Shown here piece after piece: positions 32,759-40,098 of a stretch of DNA of 41,798 nucleotides. Under the pieces are notes generated by a model. It was given only the letters and a program-made list of their open reading frames with translations. It ran no database searches and was not told the DNA's origin. Both the position numbers and the translations under genes were made by a program. The DNA lies in IMG/VR virus record IMGVR_UViG_3300034061_002761, positions 1-41,798 of that record; one strand, written 5' to 3'. The stretch's first letter is position 1. The number at the start of each line of letters is the position of its first letter. This DNA comes from a virus.

Positions 32759-33274
32759 ATGCCCCGCCGACTCACGCAGAAGCAGCAGGCGCAAGCCGAG
32801 GCTGCTATGCGATTCATACAGCCGACTGTTGCGGTGTTCGTGCGCCGCAATCCAGACCTTCGTCCATCCATTAGGCGAGTGGACATGGAGAGCGTGGCCC
32901 AGTACGCAGTGTGCATGGCTGCGTTCACGTATGACCCGGAGAAGTCGCAGCCGACCACCTACTTCAGCAGTGCCATCCGCCACGCACTGTACCGGGCTGT
33001 GTTGAATCAGCAGAAGTTGGATGGCCGGTACATTCCGACCGAAAGACTGTTTGAGCCGGAACCCAATCGGCACCGTACCCGCCAAGAGATGCGGGCGATG
33101 CGTGCGCTGCGGAGACTGTCGGCGCAGGACCGCACACTGCTGGAGGACAGACTGATCGAGCAAGTCACGCTGGAGCAGTTGTCTTCCGAGCAGCGGTGCG
33201 ATCCGCGCACGATAGGAAAGAGAGTGCGACGGGCAATCGACCGTCTACGTGCGGCACAGGACGATCTGCCCTGA
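32759..33274 (+). CDS. Sigma-70-like RNA polymerase sigma factor (171 aa)
   Basis: Residues about 40-82 look like sigma region 2 (FTYDPEKSQPTTYFSSAIRHALYRAV; the YDP...TTYF...IR core is typical). Residues about 115-165 look like region 4 (LSAQDRTLLEDRLIEQVTLEQ, TIGKRVRRAIDRLRAAQ). It would direct host RNA polymerase to phage promoters. It has no region 1.1 and is shorter than primary sigma factors. It ends inside the convergent serine recombinase gene, overlapping by 30 bases. A direct DNA-binding regulator using only region 4 is an alternative. Confidence 0.75.
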   Translation: MPRRLTQKQQAQAEAAMRFIQPTVAVFVRRNPDLRPSIRRVDMESVAQYAVCMAAFTYDPEKSQPTTYFSSAIRHALYRAVLNQQKLDGRYIPTERLFEPEPNRHRTRQEMRAMRALRRLSAQDRTLLEDRLIEQVTLEQLSSEQRCDPRTIGKRVRRAIDRLRAAQDDLP

Positions 33275-34024
33275 CCGCCACTTGCGGCTGAACTCTTCCA
33301 TGTTGGTGATGAGTGGGTAGTCAGCCATCCTCGCCCGCAACGCCCACTTCACCCGGTTGCCCGTGAAGAAACTCCGCTTGCAGGTGAACTGCTTCTGCGT
33401 GTAGTTCCACTGTGCGATCTCGTCATACGACATGCCACTGTCCCGCATGTCCTGCATGTGGTCGCACAGTTTCCTCTCCAGATGGTCAACCCGATAAGCC
33501 TTGGACTTGCGATCACCCACGATCTTCCACCCGATGGGGGCAGACCGTGAGTACGGCAGACCTTGCTGCCGCTTGATCGCGTTGTCCTCCTTCATCCTCT
33601 CGCTGACCACCCGCCGCATGAGTTGGGCGGAGAGCAGGAGAGTACCCTGCATGTACTCCGCATACGCACGGGGCATGCGGTCGAAGTCGATCATGGGCAT
33701 GTCGAGCAGCACGTGCTTGACGCCCCTCGCCTCCAGCATGTCGAGCGTATGGAACCCATCCTTGCGGGAGCGGAACATACGATCCATGGCAGCAGTCACG
33801 ATCATGTCCCCACGCTGGGCGAGGAGAAACACTTGCCGCCCGTACTCACGCTCTGCAAACGGGGATGAACCAGAGACGGCGGGATCGTAGTAGAACCCGC
33901 CCCACTCATACCCTTCTGGCTGAAGGTGCCGCTTGAAGTACTCCTCGCACTTCGCTTCCTGCACCTCCTTCGTCATGCCCTGCTTGTCAGTACTGTGCCG
34001 CCCGTATCCGTAGCACTTAGCCAT
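33245..34024 (-). CDS. Serine site-specific recombinase (resolvase/invertase type, 259 aa)
   Basis: The N-terminal catalytic domain reads MAKCYGYGRHSTDKQGMT with nucleophile Ser11 (YxRxST), then DPAVSGSSPFAEREYGRQVF and MIVTAAMDRMFRSRKDG (the DRxxR pair). The C-terminal 100 residues contain a helix-turn-helix-like region (SGMSYDEIAQWNYTQKQFTC). It could resolve multimers, invert DNA (fibre switching) or act as a second integrase. It is the last gene of the MoxR/VWA operon, overlapping the gene before it by one base (TGATG) and the sigma gene by 30 bases. AAAGGAG precedes ATG by ten bases. Confidence 0.85.
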   Translation of the reverse strand: MAKCYGYGRHSTDKQGMTKEVQEAKCEEYFKRHLQPEGYEWGGFYYDPAVSGSSPFAEREYGRQVFLLAQRGDMIVTAAMDRMFRSRKDGFHTLDMLEARGVKHVLLDMPMIDFDRMPRAYAEYMQGTLLLSAQLMRRVVSERMKEDNAIKRQQGLPYSRSAPIGWKIVGDRKSKAYRVDHLERKLCDHMQDMRDSGMSYDEIAQWNYTQKQFTCKRSFFTGNRVKWALRARMADYPLITNMEEFSRKWRSGQIVLCRT

Positions 34025-34317
34025 CAGACTGCCGCTCCTTTCTTCGCACGAGGGCGATGGTCGCACAGGTGCCTAAGCGCACCCATGAACCAGACCGGCG
34101 TGTCATCGCCGTTCATCTCGATGATCTTCGAGCGCACAACCATCGGGTCTGTTCCCATCGGAACGAAGGACCGCAGTGTGCGATGGATGATCTTGTGATC
34201 TGGCTTCCACTCAACCCACTCTGCAACGTAATCGCAGACGGGGTATTCAGTCTCGTCCAGATAGAACCGCACTTCCTTCTTGCCTTCGGACATGAAGGCA
34301 TCGCTGTTGCTAAACAT
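34024..34317 (-). CDS. Hypothetical protein (97 aa)
   Basis: Start chosen at ATG 34317 with AAAGGAG six bases before it; the longer frame to 34461 is the coding shadow of the gene upstream. It reads EVRFYLDETEYPVCDYVAEW, then PMGTDPMVVRSKIIEMNGDD. Unknown family. The TGA overlaps the recombinase ATG by one base, so it may be translationally coupled to the recombinase. Confidence 0.65.
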   Translation of the reverse strand: MFSNSDAFMSEGKKEVRFYLDETEYPVCDYVAEWVEWKPDHKIIHRTLRSFVPMGTDPMVVRSKIIEMNGDDTPVWFMGALRHLCDHRPRAKKGAAV

Positions 34318-34843
34318 TGACCGCTCCTTTCTTAGCGTAGTACTTCTGCTTCTTCCGGTACGCAGCCAACTTAGTCTTGGCGTAACGGAACTTCCTCTCC
34401 CACTCCGCCACCTTGGCATCGGCCTTCTCCGCCCTTCGCTCGACCAGTGTCTTCGGCACACGCCGCTTCCGCTCCTTGCGTGGCAGCGGCATCTGCGCCA
34501 TCAGTTCGTACTGGGCTGCGTTGGTGCGCAAGTCACGCAACAGGCAATCCTCAAATCGGGACTGATTGCCGCCGCCCGTGTAGGCATAGCGAACCACAAC
34601 GCCCAAGAGAGAACGCAGGTTCTGGCTTGGAAGGTCGGCAAACTTCCGAGCCTTTGAGAACGCAACAGTCGCAAACAAAGAGTCGATAGTCGGCTCTGCC
34701 GATGGCGTAGAGGCTTCGGTCCACAGTGCCGGGAGGTCAATCGCCCTTCGCTTGCCAGTGGAAACCACTGTCTTGGCAAACGCACGATCAATCGCTCCCT
34801 TCAAAATCCGCAGGGTGTTCCTGCGTGTCGGCGTCATCTTCAT
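34310..34843 (-). CDS. Hypothetical basic helical protein (177 aa)
   Basis: Residues 1-100 are mixed helical (LRILKGAIDRAFAKTVVSTG); residues 115-177 are a long, very basic coiled coil (KRRVPKTLVERRAEKADAK, WERKFRYAKTKLAAYRKKQK). This could bind nucleic acid. No family recognised. It overlaps the next gene by eight bases and has AAAGGAT before its ATG. Confidence 0.65.
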   Translation of the reverse strand: MKMTPTRRNTLRILKGAIDRAFAKTVVSTGKRRAIDLPALWTEASTPSAEPTIDSLFATVAFSKARKFADLPSQNLRSLLGVVVRYAYTGGGNQSRFEDCLLRDLRTNAAQYELMAQMPLPRKERKRRVPKTLVERRAEKADAKVAEWERKFRYAKTKLAAYRKKQKYYAKKGAVNV

Positions 34844-34855
34844 GCGAGAATCCTT

Positions 34856-34930
34856 TCAGTTCTTGGGTGTGGTAATCAACAGGACAATGAACACTGCCGC
34901 CGCGATGTAGGTAAGGGTGTCAGCCTGCAT
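34856..34930 (-). CDS. Micropeptide with one membrane helix (24 aa)
   Basis: MQADTLTYIAAAVFIVLLITTPKN is exactly one transmembrane helix with short polar ends. GGGAGGT lies eight bases before ATG. It overlaps the end of the VWA gene by eleven bases and ends 12 bases before the 177-aa gene. Could be a membrane anchor or regulator of the MoxR/VWA pair. It is too short to test by similarity. Confidence 0.45.
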   Translation of the reverse strand: MQADTLTYIAAAVFIVLLITTPKN

Positions 34931-36170
34931 AGGTCGGCACCTCCCTTGTGAGGTCGATGACCTTCGCCCACGACGGTGGAGTCGAGTAACTCGACCGCTT
35001 GACCAAGGCCACGACGAGCCTCGCCCTTGTTGGGGTGGACGGCCAATCAGTCTCGCCATCGGTGACAAGGACGATGCAATCGGGACGGTGCTGCGTGTCC
35101 TCCTCCTCGATAGCCTTCGTCATGTCGGTGCCACCGTACCCCTTGAACTCAAACTGCGAGACGCTGGAGATGCGTCGTGCCGATTGACACACGTAGTCGA
35201 AAGCGATCACGCGGGGACGCTGCACCCGACGCAGTCCCTGTGCAATCGTGGTCATGGCCTTCGACTCCATGCCCTGCATGGACCCGGAGGTGTCGATGAT
35301 GATCGAACACTCCGGTGCCAACCGCACGTAGCCCCTGCGTCGAGGCTGATCCTCCTGCTGCCTGCGATTGAGGCGGCGGTAGGTGTACTCCTCCACCCCC
35401 AGCGGCGAGGCGACAGAGCGTGACACGATGGACCGCAGTTCATCGAAGGGATTGGGCTGCGGATGGAGCCTGCACTTGAGACTCTTGCGAATCTCCCCCG
35501 GCACAGTGCCAGGGCGGCAGGATTCCAGTGCCTCGATCTTCTTCTCCGCCTCTTGCAGTGCATGCTCGACCATGGCCTGCTCGACTGCGGATGACTGCTT
35601 CTCGTACTCACGTGGCACCCCATCGCTGGCACTGCCCGCATCCATGGGGTCGAGCGGGTTGCCCTTCCCACGCTGCGGTTGTTCCGGCACGTGCTGGAAT
35701 AGCAGGCCGTAGTACTGCTCGACCGTCATGCCATGTACCAATCCCGGTACATGGAGGAACTTCGTCTGCGTCCCCGGAATCAAGCCGTCGATGCGGATGA
35801 TGCCCGAAGGTTCATGCACATCGTAGTGGCGGGACAGCATCTGCTGGATCACGAGGTCAGCGGCAAGGTTCCACGTGTACCGCTCCTGCTCCCCGTGCTG
35901 CGGCACTGCAAGTTTGAACCGCTTGCAGTGGGACAGCACGATGTGCATGACCTCGTGAAGCAGGCAGTACGCCACCTCCTGCGGGGTCAGGCTTTCCATG
36001 AACTCCGGGTTGCAGTACAGGCGGTTCGACTGATCGACAGCCATTGTCGGAACCTCCTGCGTCTCGACGGTACGCATCATCGAGAACACGTGAGTGAGGT
36101 ACGGAACCCAAGACCGCAGCCGCAGTTTGGCTTTGGTCAGCATTCGCTGGACTGATGTGAGAGTATTCAA
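34920..36170 (-). CDS. Metallopeptidase plus VWA protein (DUF2201-like, 416 aa)
   Basis: The N-terminal half carries the zinc motif HEVMH at residues 72-76 (YCLLHEVMHIVLSHC). The C-terminal half is a von Willebrand A domain with MIDAS motif DTSGSM near residues 292-297 and a later VTDGE. Proteins with both domains (DUF2201_N plus VWA-like) pair with MoxR-type ATPases, encoded here just upstream with an ATGA overlap. The MIDAS residues are intact, so metal-dependent binding of a partner is expected. The substrate is unknown. Confidence 0.85.
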   Translation of the reverse strand: MNTLTSVQRMLTKAKLRLRSWVPYLTHVFSMMRTVETQEVPTMAVDQSNRLYCNPEFMESLTPQEVAYCLLHEVMHIVLSHCKRFKLAVPQHGEQERYTWNLAADLVIQQMLSRHYDVHEPSGIIRIDGLIPGTQTKFLHVPGLVHGMTVEQYYGLLFQHVPEQPQRGKGNPLDPMDAGSASDGVPREYEKQSSAVEQAMVEHALQEAEKKIEALESCRPGTVPGEIRKSLKCRLHPQPNPFDELRSIVSRSVASPLGVEEYTYRRLNRRQQEDQPRRRGYVRLAPECSIIIDTSGSMQGMESKAMTTIAQGLRRVQRPRVIAFDYVCQSARRISSVSQFEFKGYGGTDMTKAIEEEDTQHRPDCIVLVTDGETDWPSTPTRARLVVALVKRSSYSTPPSWAKVIDLTREVPTYAG

Positions 36171-37261
36171 GCGACACCCCCAATCTGCGAAACGAGTTTC
36201 CCGTACCGGGCCAGCAACTTCTTCGGCACCCGGTAGTCCGGGTACGTGTTGGTAACGTCGCTCAACACCGGGCCGACGCAGTCGAGCATGCCGCGTTCGC
36301 CCATCTCGACCAGCGTCTCGACCGCATTGTCCAGACGCTTGGACGAGTGGTCATCGGCCAGCGTTTCCAGAATCCCCACGGGCAGGAAGATCAACTGATC
36401 GACACGGTCACCGTCGTAGTCGATGGTTGCCTTGCGATCCACGATCTCCGCCGGATCGTAGAGATCACGGGCGGCGAGGTACTGGAGCAACATGCCCGCT
36501 GCATTGGCACCGACCATGCCACTCGCCAGTTGACTGATCACCTCGCCGCCAGCCTTCACCTTGTCCGCACCGGCAAGGCACTTGGCAAGGTTGAACCACT
36601 GGCGAAGCGAAGCGAACGCCCTCTCGCCTTCGGGGATGACCTTCGTCTCCCGAATAGCGGGGTGCCGCTGATTCAGGTAGCCGATGATGCGAGTCCACTT
36701 GGGGAGGTAAGTGGAGAAGTCACCGACAATCGGGAAGCCTGTCGGAAGTGGGAAATTCCCACCGTTCTTCATCCCTTCCAGCCACGAATCGAAGGGGGTT
36801 TCCCAATCGTGGTGGTACAGGCGGTTGCACAGACTTGCCTCCAGTGGGCTGGAGTTGGGTGCCATCTCCGGGGGATTGGCGATCATCACGACAATCGTTG
36901 AGGGATGCAACGCAAGCGACCCAATGCGCCGCTCGTTCGCAAGCGAAAGCATCGGAGGACGCATCGGCTGCGGGGCAGTGGTCGCCTCGTCCAGCACGAG
37001 CATGCCCTTCGGCTTGGTCAACTGGTGCAGCCAATCCATGTACCGCATGGTGACCACGCCCGTCTTCTTGTCGATGTCAGGGACACCGCCAATGTCTTCG
37101 GGCATGTGCATCGAGGGGATGAATACCTTCAGGTAGTCATACCCCAGTGCCTTGAACAACGCCTCAAACCACGCCGTCTTGGCAACTCCCGTTGTCCCCC
37201 AAGCGATCCCGGTCACGCCGCACTGGATCGCAATCATCAACGCCGCATTCAAGCAGTACAT
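36167..37261 (-). CDS. MoxR-type AAA+ ATPase (364 aa)
   Basis: Walker A GTTGVAKT at residues 22-29, Walker B MLVLDEATT with Asp91-Glu92, sensor 1 VVMIANPPE (about 130) and an arginine-rich region later (SLCNRLYHHDWETP). The layout is that of MoxR/RavA-type remodelling ATPases, which act on targets presented by a VWA partner, here the next gene. ATG 37261 with AAAGGAG nine bases before it; the frame extends upstream but without a better start. It lies 69 bases after the stop of the 298-aa gene. Confidence 0.85.
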   Translation of the reverse strand: MYCLNAALMIAIQCGVTGIAWGTTGVAKTAWFEALFKALGYDYLKVFIPSMHMPEDIGGVPDIDKKTGVVTMRYMDWLHQLTKPKGMLVLDEATTAPQPMRPPMLSLANERRIGSLALHPSTIVVMIANPPEMAPNSSPLEASLCNRLYHHDWETPFDSWLEGMKNGGNFPLPTGFPIVGDFSTYLPKWTRIIGYLNQRHPAIRETKVIPEGERAFASLRQWFNLAKCLAGADKVKAGGEVISQLASGMVGANAAGMLLQYLAARDLYDPAEIVDRKATIDYDGDRVDQLIFLPVGILETLADDHSSKRLDNAVETLVEMGERGMLDCVGPVLSDVTNTYPDYRVPKKLLARYGKLVSQIGGVA

Positions 37262-37330
37262 CGTACTGTCTCCTTTCGTGAAGTGAACGCCACCTAGCCA
37301 AGATGGCGGGAAGTAAACCCAATCAACCAA

Positions 37331-38227
37331 TCAACCAGCGAACGCACTCAACGCAACCGATCCGATCTTCTCCTTCGCATAGGCCGCAGCCTTTGCGATG
37401 TGTGCGAAACCCTTGCCGAGCAACGCCTTGTTGTGTTCAAGGGTTTCATACGTGGACACCCACTGCTCCAGCCGTGTCTGCTGCCCGTTGGACCGGGCCT
37501 TCGCTCCACGGTGGGACATGTCATCCGCCTCTTCGATCTGCCCGTTGAACACAGCCATGCTGCGGCGTGTCAGTTCATCCGACACGTGCTTGACCAAGGC
37601 AGCGTTCACCGTGGGGTTGAACCGCACGGTCTGCATCACGACGCCATGCCTACCCAAGGCATCGGCCACGGTGGTGTACGAATCCAACTTGTCTTCGGGC
37701 AGATACCACACCACGCCCTCGTCCCGCAGGAGAAAGCCATGCTGCGCTTTAACCAGACCAGTGATCGCATTGGTCAGGTCATTGGCGGACAGGAACGTGC
37801 ATGCCTCACGCCAGTAGCGGTCGGCCTGACGCTGGATCGCCGCCCGATTCTTGTGAATCTCCGGGCAGGCAGTGGCGTCAACGTCGAGAATCTCCACGGC
37901 AAACGAGCCGTCGCCCTGCTTGCACACACCCATGGAGAACAGGAACGGGAGGTCATTGCGTGTCTTGCCACGCACGAACCGCCGCAACTCCACGCCCACG
38001 GCATCGGCTCTGCCCGACAGACCGAACGGCTTGACCCTCTCGCCACCACCCACGCCGTATGCGGTGACAATATCCGCCGCAGATTTCTGCAACGCAGCGT
38101 AGTGATCGACGGGCGGCAGCAGACTTGCCATGCCCACCGCATCGAACGCTTTCTCCGCCGCATCACGGGGCATACGCTTGCTGCCCCAGAAAACAATCAC
38201 GTGTTCCGAACTCAATGACTTAGCCAT
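37331..38227 (-). CDS. Hypothetical protein at head of the MoxR/VWA operon (298 aa)
   Basis: Start set at ATG 38227, with AAGGAG six bases before it; the frame continues upstream through the promoter region and is not coding there. Mixed alpha/beta sequence (EHVIVFWGSKRMPRDAAEKA, DLPFLFSMGVCKQGDGSFAV, FLLRDEGVVWYLPEDKLDSY, then YETLEHNKALLGKGFAHIA). No family is confidently recognised. Its place upstream of the ATPase suggests a substrate or adaptor for it. Confidence 0.7.
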   Translation of the reverse strand: MAKSLSSEHVIVFWGSKRMPRDAAEKAFDAVGMASLLPPVDHYAALQKSAADIVTAYGVGGGERVKPFGLSGRADAVGVELRRFVRGKTRNDLPFLFSMGVCKQGDGSFAVEILDVDATACPEIHKNRAAIQRQADRYWREACTFLSANDLTNAITGLVKAQHGFLLRDEGVVWYLPEDKLDSYTTVADALGRHGVVMQTVRFNPTVNAALVKHVSDELTRRSMAVFNGQIEEADDMSHRGAKARSNGQQTRLEQWVSTYETLEHNKALLGKGFAHIAKAAAYAKEKIGSVALSAFAG

Positions 38228-38233
38228 GCGATA

Positions 38234-38248
38234 CTCCTTGTTGAGATG
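38234..38248 (-). promoter_or_regulatory. CATCTCAACAAGGAG leader motif
   Basis: One of three copies of CATCnCAACAAGGAG, ending in the ribosome-binding sequence before an ATG (others at 40019-40033 minus and 40968-40982 plus). Identity extends beyond the Shine-Dalgarno core, so it may be a 5' leader element. Confidence 0.5.
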
Positions 38249-38271
38249 CCCACCCTGCCATCGTCCTCCCC

Positions 38272-38282
38272 TGTCAAGAGCG
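38272..38282 (-). promoter_or_regulatory. CGCTCTTGACA promoter-like motif, copy C
   Basis: Same 11-mer as copies A and B, on the minus strand 45 bases before the ATG at 38227. The preceding bases GTTGC match copy B's GTTGT. It probably drives the 38227-33245 operon. No good -10 box is visible. Confidence 0.55.
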
Positions 38283-38304
38283 GCAACGCACCGCTCACCC
38301 ATAC

Positions 38305-38332
38305 CCTTCTCCCCCCCGGCAAAAATCCGGGG
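38305..38332 (-). promoter_or_regulatory. G7 motif, copy 1, with CCCCGG hairpin
   Basis: CGGGGGGGAGAAGG (38305-38318 on the minus strand) preceded by CCCCGG (38327-38332) that can pair with CCGGGG (38314-38319) around a seven-base loop. It points at the gene at 38227. Bases after the motif read GGTATGGGTGAG, close to copy 3. Confidence 0.65.
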
Positions 38333-38342
38333 AGGGAAAGGC

Positions 38343-38383
38343 AAAAGCCCCGGAACCAGCGGCAAAACCACTGGTTCCGGGGC
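38343..38383 (-). terminator. Strong terminator, perfect 13-bp stem
   Basis: GCCCCGGAACCAG (38347-38359) and CTGGTTCCGGGGC (38371-38383) form a perfect 13-pair stem with an 11-base loop; on the minus strand it is followed by TTTT. It ends the operon that starts at 40662. It also lies just upstream of motif copies 1 and C, so it insulates the two minus-strand operons. Confidence 0.85.
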
Positions 38384-38408
38384 TACACTGCACGACACTG
38401 TGACCGCA

Positions 38409-38666
38409 CTAATCGTTCTTAAATTCACGAACGATGTCGGTGATCGTTTCCCAGTTGCTCTTCACGCGATCCACCAACGGCGCGCCCACTGAAAAGAACT
38501 TCTGGAAGACGCGACCAACCTCGTCCCACTGGTTGGTATCAATGTCTGGTCCGTTGTCGATCAGGTCACGGGCAACCTCTGCCAGATTGCAGTTCCAGTT
38601 CCAGCGGTTGCAGGCTTCCGCAGCCCACGCCTCCCACTGTGTGTAGGTACGCATCAACTTCGCCAC
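38409..38666 (-). CDS. Hypothetical small protein (85 aa)
   Basis: GTG start with AAAGGAGA six bases before it. Aromatic, helical: RTYTQWEAWAAEACNRWNWN, DTNQWDEVGRVFQKFF. Five Trp in 85 residues is notable. Unknown family. Last gene before the terminator. Confidence 0.6.
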   Translation of the reverse strand: MAKLMRTYTQWEAWAAEACNRWNWNCNLAEVARDLIDNGPDIDTNQWDEVGRVFQKFFSVGAPLVDRVKSNWETITDIVREFKND

Positions 38667-38678
38667 GAGACTCTCCTT

Positions 38679-38876
38679 TCAGTGAGGAATCACAACCATC
38701 TGCTCGATCTTGCACAGCCTGTCGGCCAAACGCTTGGCCTCGTCATACAGGCGTTCACCATCCGGCACATCACAGTTCCCCCAGATGAAGTCACTGTCAT
38801 TCAACAACTCTTCGACCGCGCCCTTCAGCAGGAAGAACTCCTGCGGTGTGAGCGTGAGGACGATGGGCTTCTGCAT
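38679..38876 (-). CDS. Hypothetical small protein (65 aa)
   Basis: Helical (LTPQEFFLLKGAVEELLND, ERLYDEAKRLADRLCKIEQ). ATG 38876 overlaps the previous stop by one base (TGATG) with GAGGAA before it. Unknown family. Confidence 0.55.
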   Translation of the reverse strand: MQKPIVLTLTPQEFFLLKGAVEELLNDSDFIWGNCDVPDGERLYDEAKRLADRLCKIEQMVVIPH

Positions 38877-39073
38877 CACTTCCTCGCTGTCTTCTGTAGC
38901 GACACCGTCATCCTGTACCGCAGACCGCCCACCTCATCAACCAACTCTTTGACTTGGTAGTAATGCGGGTCTTCGTATTCCAATGCCATCCATGCGCCAA
39001 GCAACGCATTGTGTGCGCGAACAACGCAATCTTCCGCCTCCACCAAACGCCTGCGTAGTGGTGTCTTGGTCAT
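38876..39073 (-). CDS. Hypothetical small helical protein (65 aa)
   Basis: Two helices (RLVEAEDCVVRAHNALLGA, PHYYQVKELVDEVGGLRYR). It starts with GGAGGGTGAGTGATG, a start region very like those at 39934 and 40011, and overlaps the previous stop by one base. Unknown family. Confidence 0.55.
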   Translation of the reverse strand: MTKTPLRRRLVEAEDCVVRAHNALLGAWMALEYEDPHYYQVKELVDEVGGLRYRMTVSLQKTARK

Positions 39074-39408
39074 CACTCACCCTCCACATCTGGGAAAACA
39101 CAATCCAACGCGGGGACAAACCCATTGCCCTCGCTTGCCTCGCCCTGACGCACCGACTTGCACTTGCGAATCTGCCCAAGCAGATCGCCCTCCATGCACT
39201 GCATGGTGAACTCCACCCTGCGGTTGTAGTCCTCCCAATCCATGACCTCCGCTAGCAGGAGGGACACAATGTCCACCAACTGGTACTCGTTCTGCGTTAA
39301 GCAGCCGACAGCATGTAGCAACTGCGGCCTGCGAGTCATAACGGCAGCGCGCACCAAGCCAACCATCGGTGTTGCCTGTTCAGCAGGCGGATGACCAACG
39401 CGACTCAT
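39073..39408 (-). CDS. Hypothetical protein (111 aa)
   Basis: Helical centre (VGLVRAAVMTRRPQLLHAVG, IVSLLLAEVMDWEDYNRRVE) with two Cys later. ATG 39408 overlaps the previous stop (TAATG), so it belongs to the same message. Unknown family. Confidence 0.6.
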   Translation of the reverse strand: MSRVGHPPAEQATPMVGLVRAAVMTRRPQLLHAVGCLTQNEYQLVDIVSLLLAEVMDWEDYNRRVEFTMQCMEGDLLGQIRKCKSVRQGEASEGNGFVPALDCVFPDVEGE

Positions 39409-39581
39409 TACTCATCTCCCTCTAAATCCACCAGAGATCGCCACAAGATCACGACTTGCAGTCCATCGATCTCCGGTTCGTGAATGTCCAGTGCCGTGCG
39501 CTCCGCAAGGTGCTGGACTAACTGATCCCTCGGCACATCTCCTTCGTGCGTGACAACCACTACTCCCCGGTAGGTGGGCAT
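39408..39581 (-). CDS. Hypothetical small protein (57 aa)
   Basis: Reads MPTYRGVVVVTHEGDVPRDQ, then LVQHLAERTALDIHEPE, and ends VDLEGDE. The strand-helix pattern is protein-like. GAGGGGAG lies ahead of ATG, and the TAA overlaps the next ATG by one base. Overlaps the preceding gene by 22 bases. Unknown family. Confidence 0.55.
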   Translation of the reverse strand: MPTYRGVVVVTHEGDVPRDQLVQHLAERTALDIHEPEIDGLQVVILWRSLVDLEGDE

Positions 39582-39934
39582 GGGATGTTTCTCCCCTCTG
39601 CCTTGGCGATTGCCAGATTCGCAGCCCGAATACTTGGGGCTTCGATGTAATCGGGGTAGTCGCCTTCCGCTTCTTCCTTGGTGCAGCGGATAACAAAATT
39701 CCCTTCATTGTCATACTCGCCAGCATCAAGAAGTCCCTTGATTGCAGCCAGTAAATCCGGGGCAGCGGAAATCAGCGGTGCATTACTGTGGTGGCAGTAA
39801 GCAACGTGGCCCCCGATGTCCTCGTCAACAACTTCAACCGCCAGCCAATCGCTGTTGTGTGCCACCTGATCGGCCATGTGGTCGCCATCTGCCGTGTAGT
39901 CGATTCTCCACGGTCCCGGTGTATGCGTACTCAT
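39560..39934 (-). CDS. Small phage protein of HTPGPW...ISAAPDLLAA type (124 aa)
   Basis: STHTPGPWRIDYTADGD and NAPLISAAPDLLAAIKGLL form a pattern widespread in small proteins of tailed phages, of unknown function. AAAGGATGTGAGTG precedes ATG 39934. It belongs to the minus-strand small-gene operon. Confidence 0.75.
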   Translation of the reverse strand: MSTHTPGPWRIDYTADGDHMADQVAHNSDWLAVEVVDEDIGGHVAYCHHSNAPLISAAPDLLAAIKGLLDAGEYDNEGNFVIRCTKEEAEGDYPDYIEAPSIRAANLAIAKAEGRNIPCPPTGE

Positions 39935-40011
39935 CACTCACATCCTTTCTTCAAGAGTTCAAGAACCACACGAATCACGAAGAACAACAACTCCATGTCA
40001 CGTTCATTCAT
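39934..40011 (-). CDS. Micropeptide (25 aa)
   Basis: MNERDMELLFFVIRVVLELL then KKGCE. AAGGAGG lies six bases before ATG, part of a CATCACAACAAGGAG leader motif, and the TGA overlaps the next ATG. The hydrophobic stretch could be a membrane helix. The excellent start site suggests it is translated, either for its own product or to couple translation of the 124-aa gene. Confidence 0.45.
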   Translation of the reverse strand: MNERDMELLFFVIRVVLELLKKGCE

Positions 40012-40018
40012 CACTCAC

Positions 40019-40033
40019 CTCCTTGTTGTGATG
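40019..40033 (-). promoter_or_regulatory. CATCACAACAAGGAG leader motif, second copy
   Basis: Same element as at 38234. A TTGACA (40038-40043, minus) lies just upstream, only four bases away, so it is not a standard promoter spacing. Confidence 0.45.
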
Positions 40034-40098
40034 GGTATGTCAATAGCAACGGACGCAGCACACACCATGCGTACTGCGCCCGTTGCCCACACTGGAAA

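Noticed and set aside
39412-39729. A 105-aa minus-strand frame
   Set aside because: Only its neighbour frame with a good ribosome site (57 aa at 39408-39581) looks like protein.
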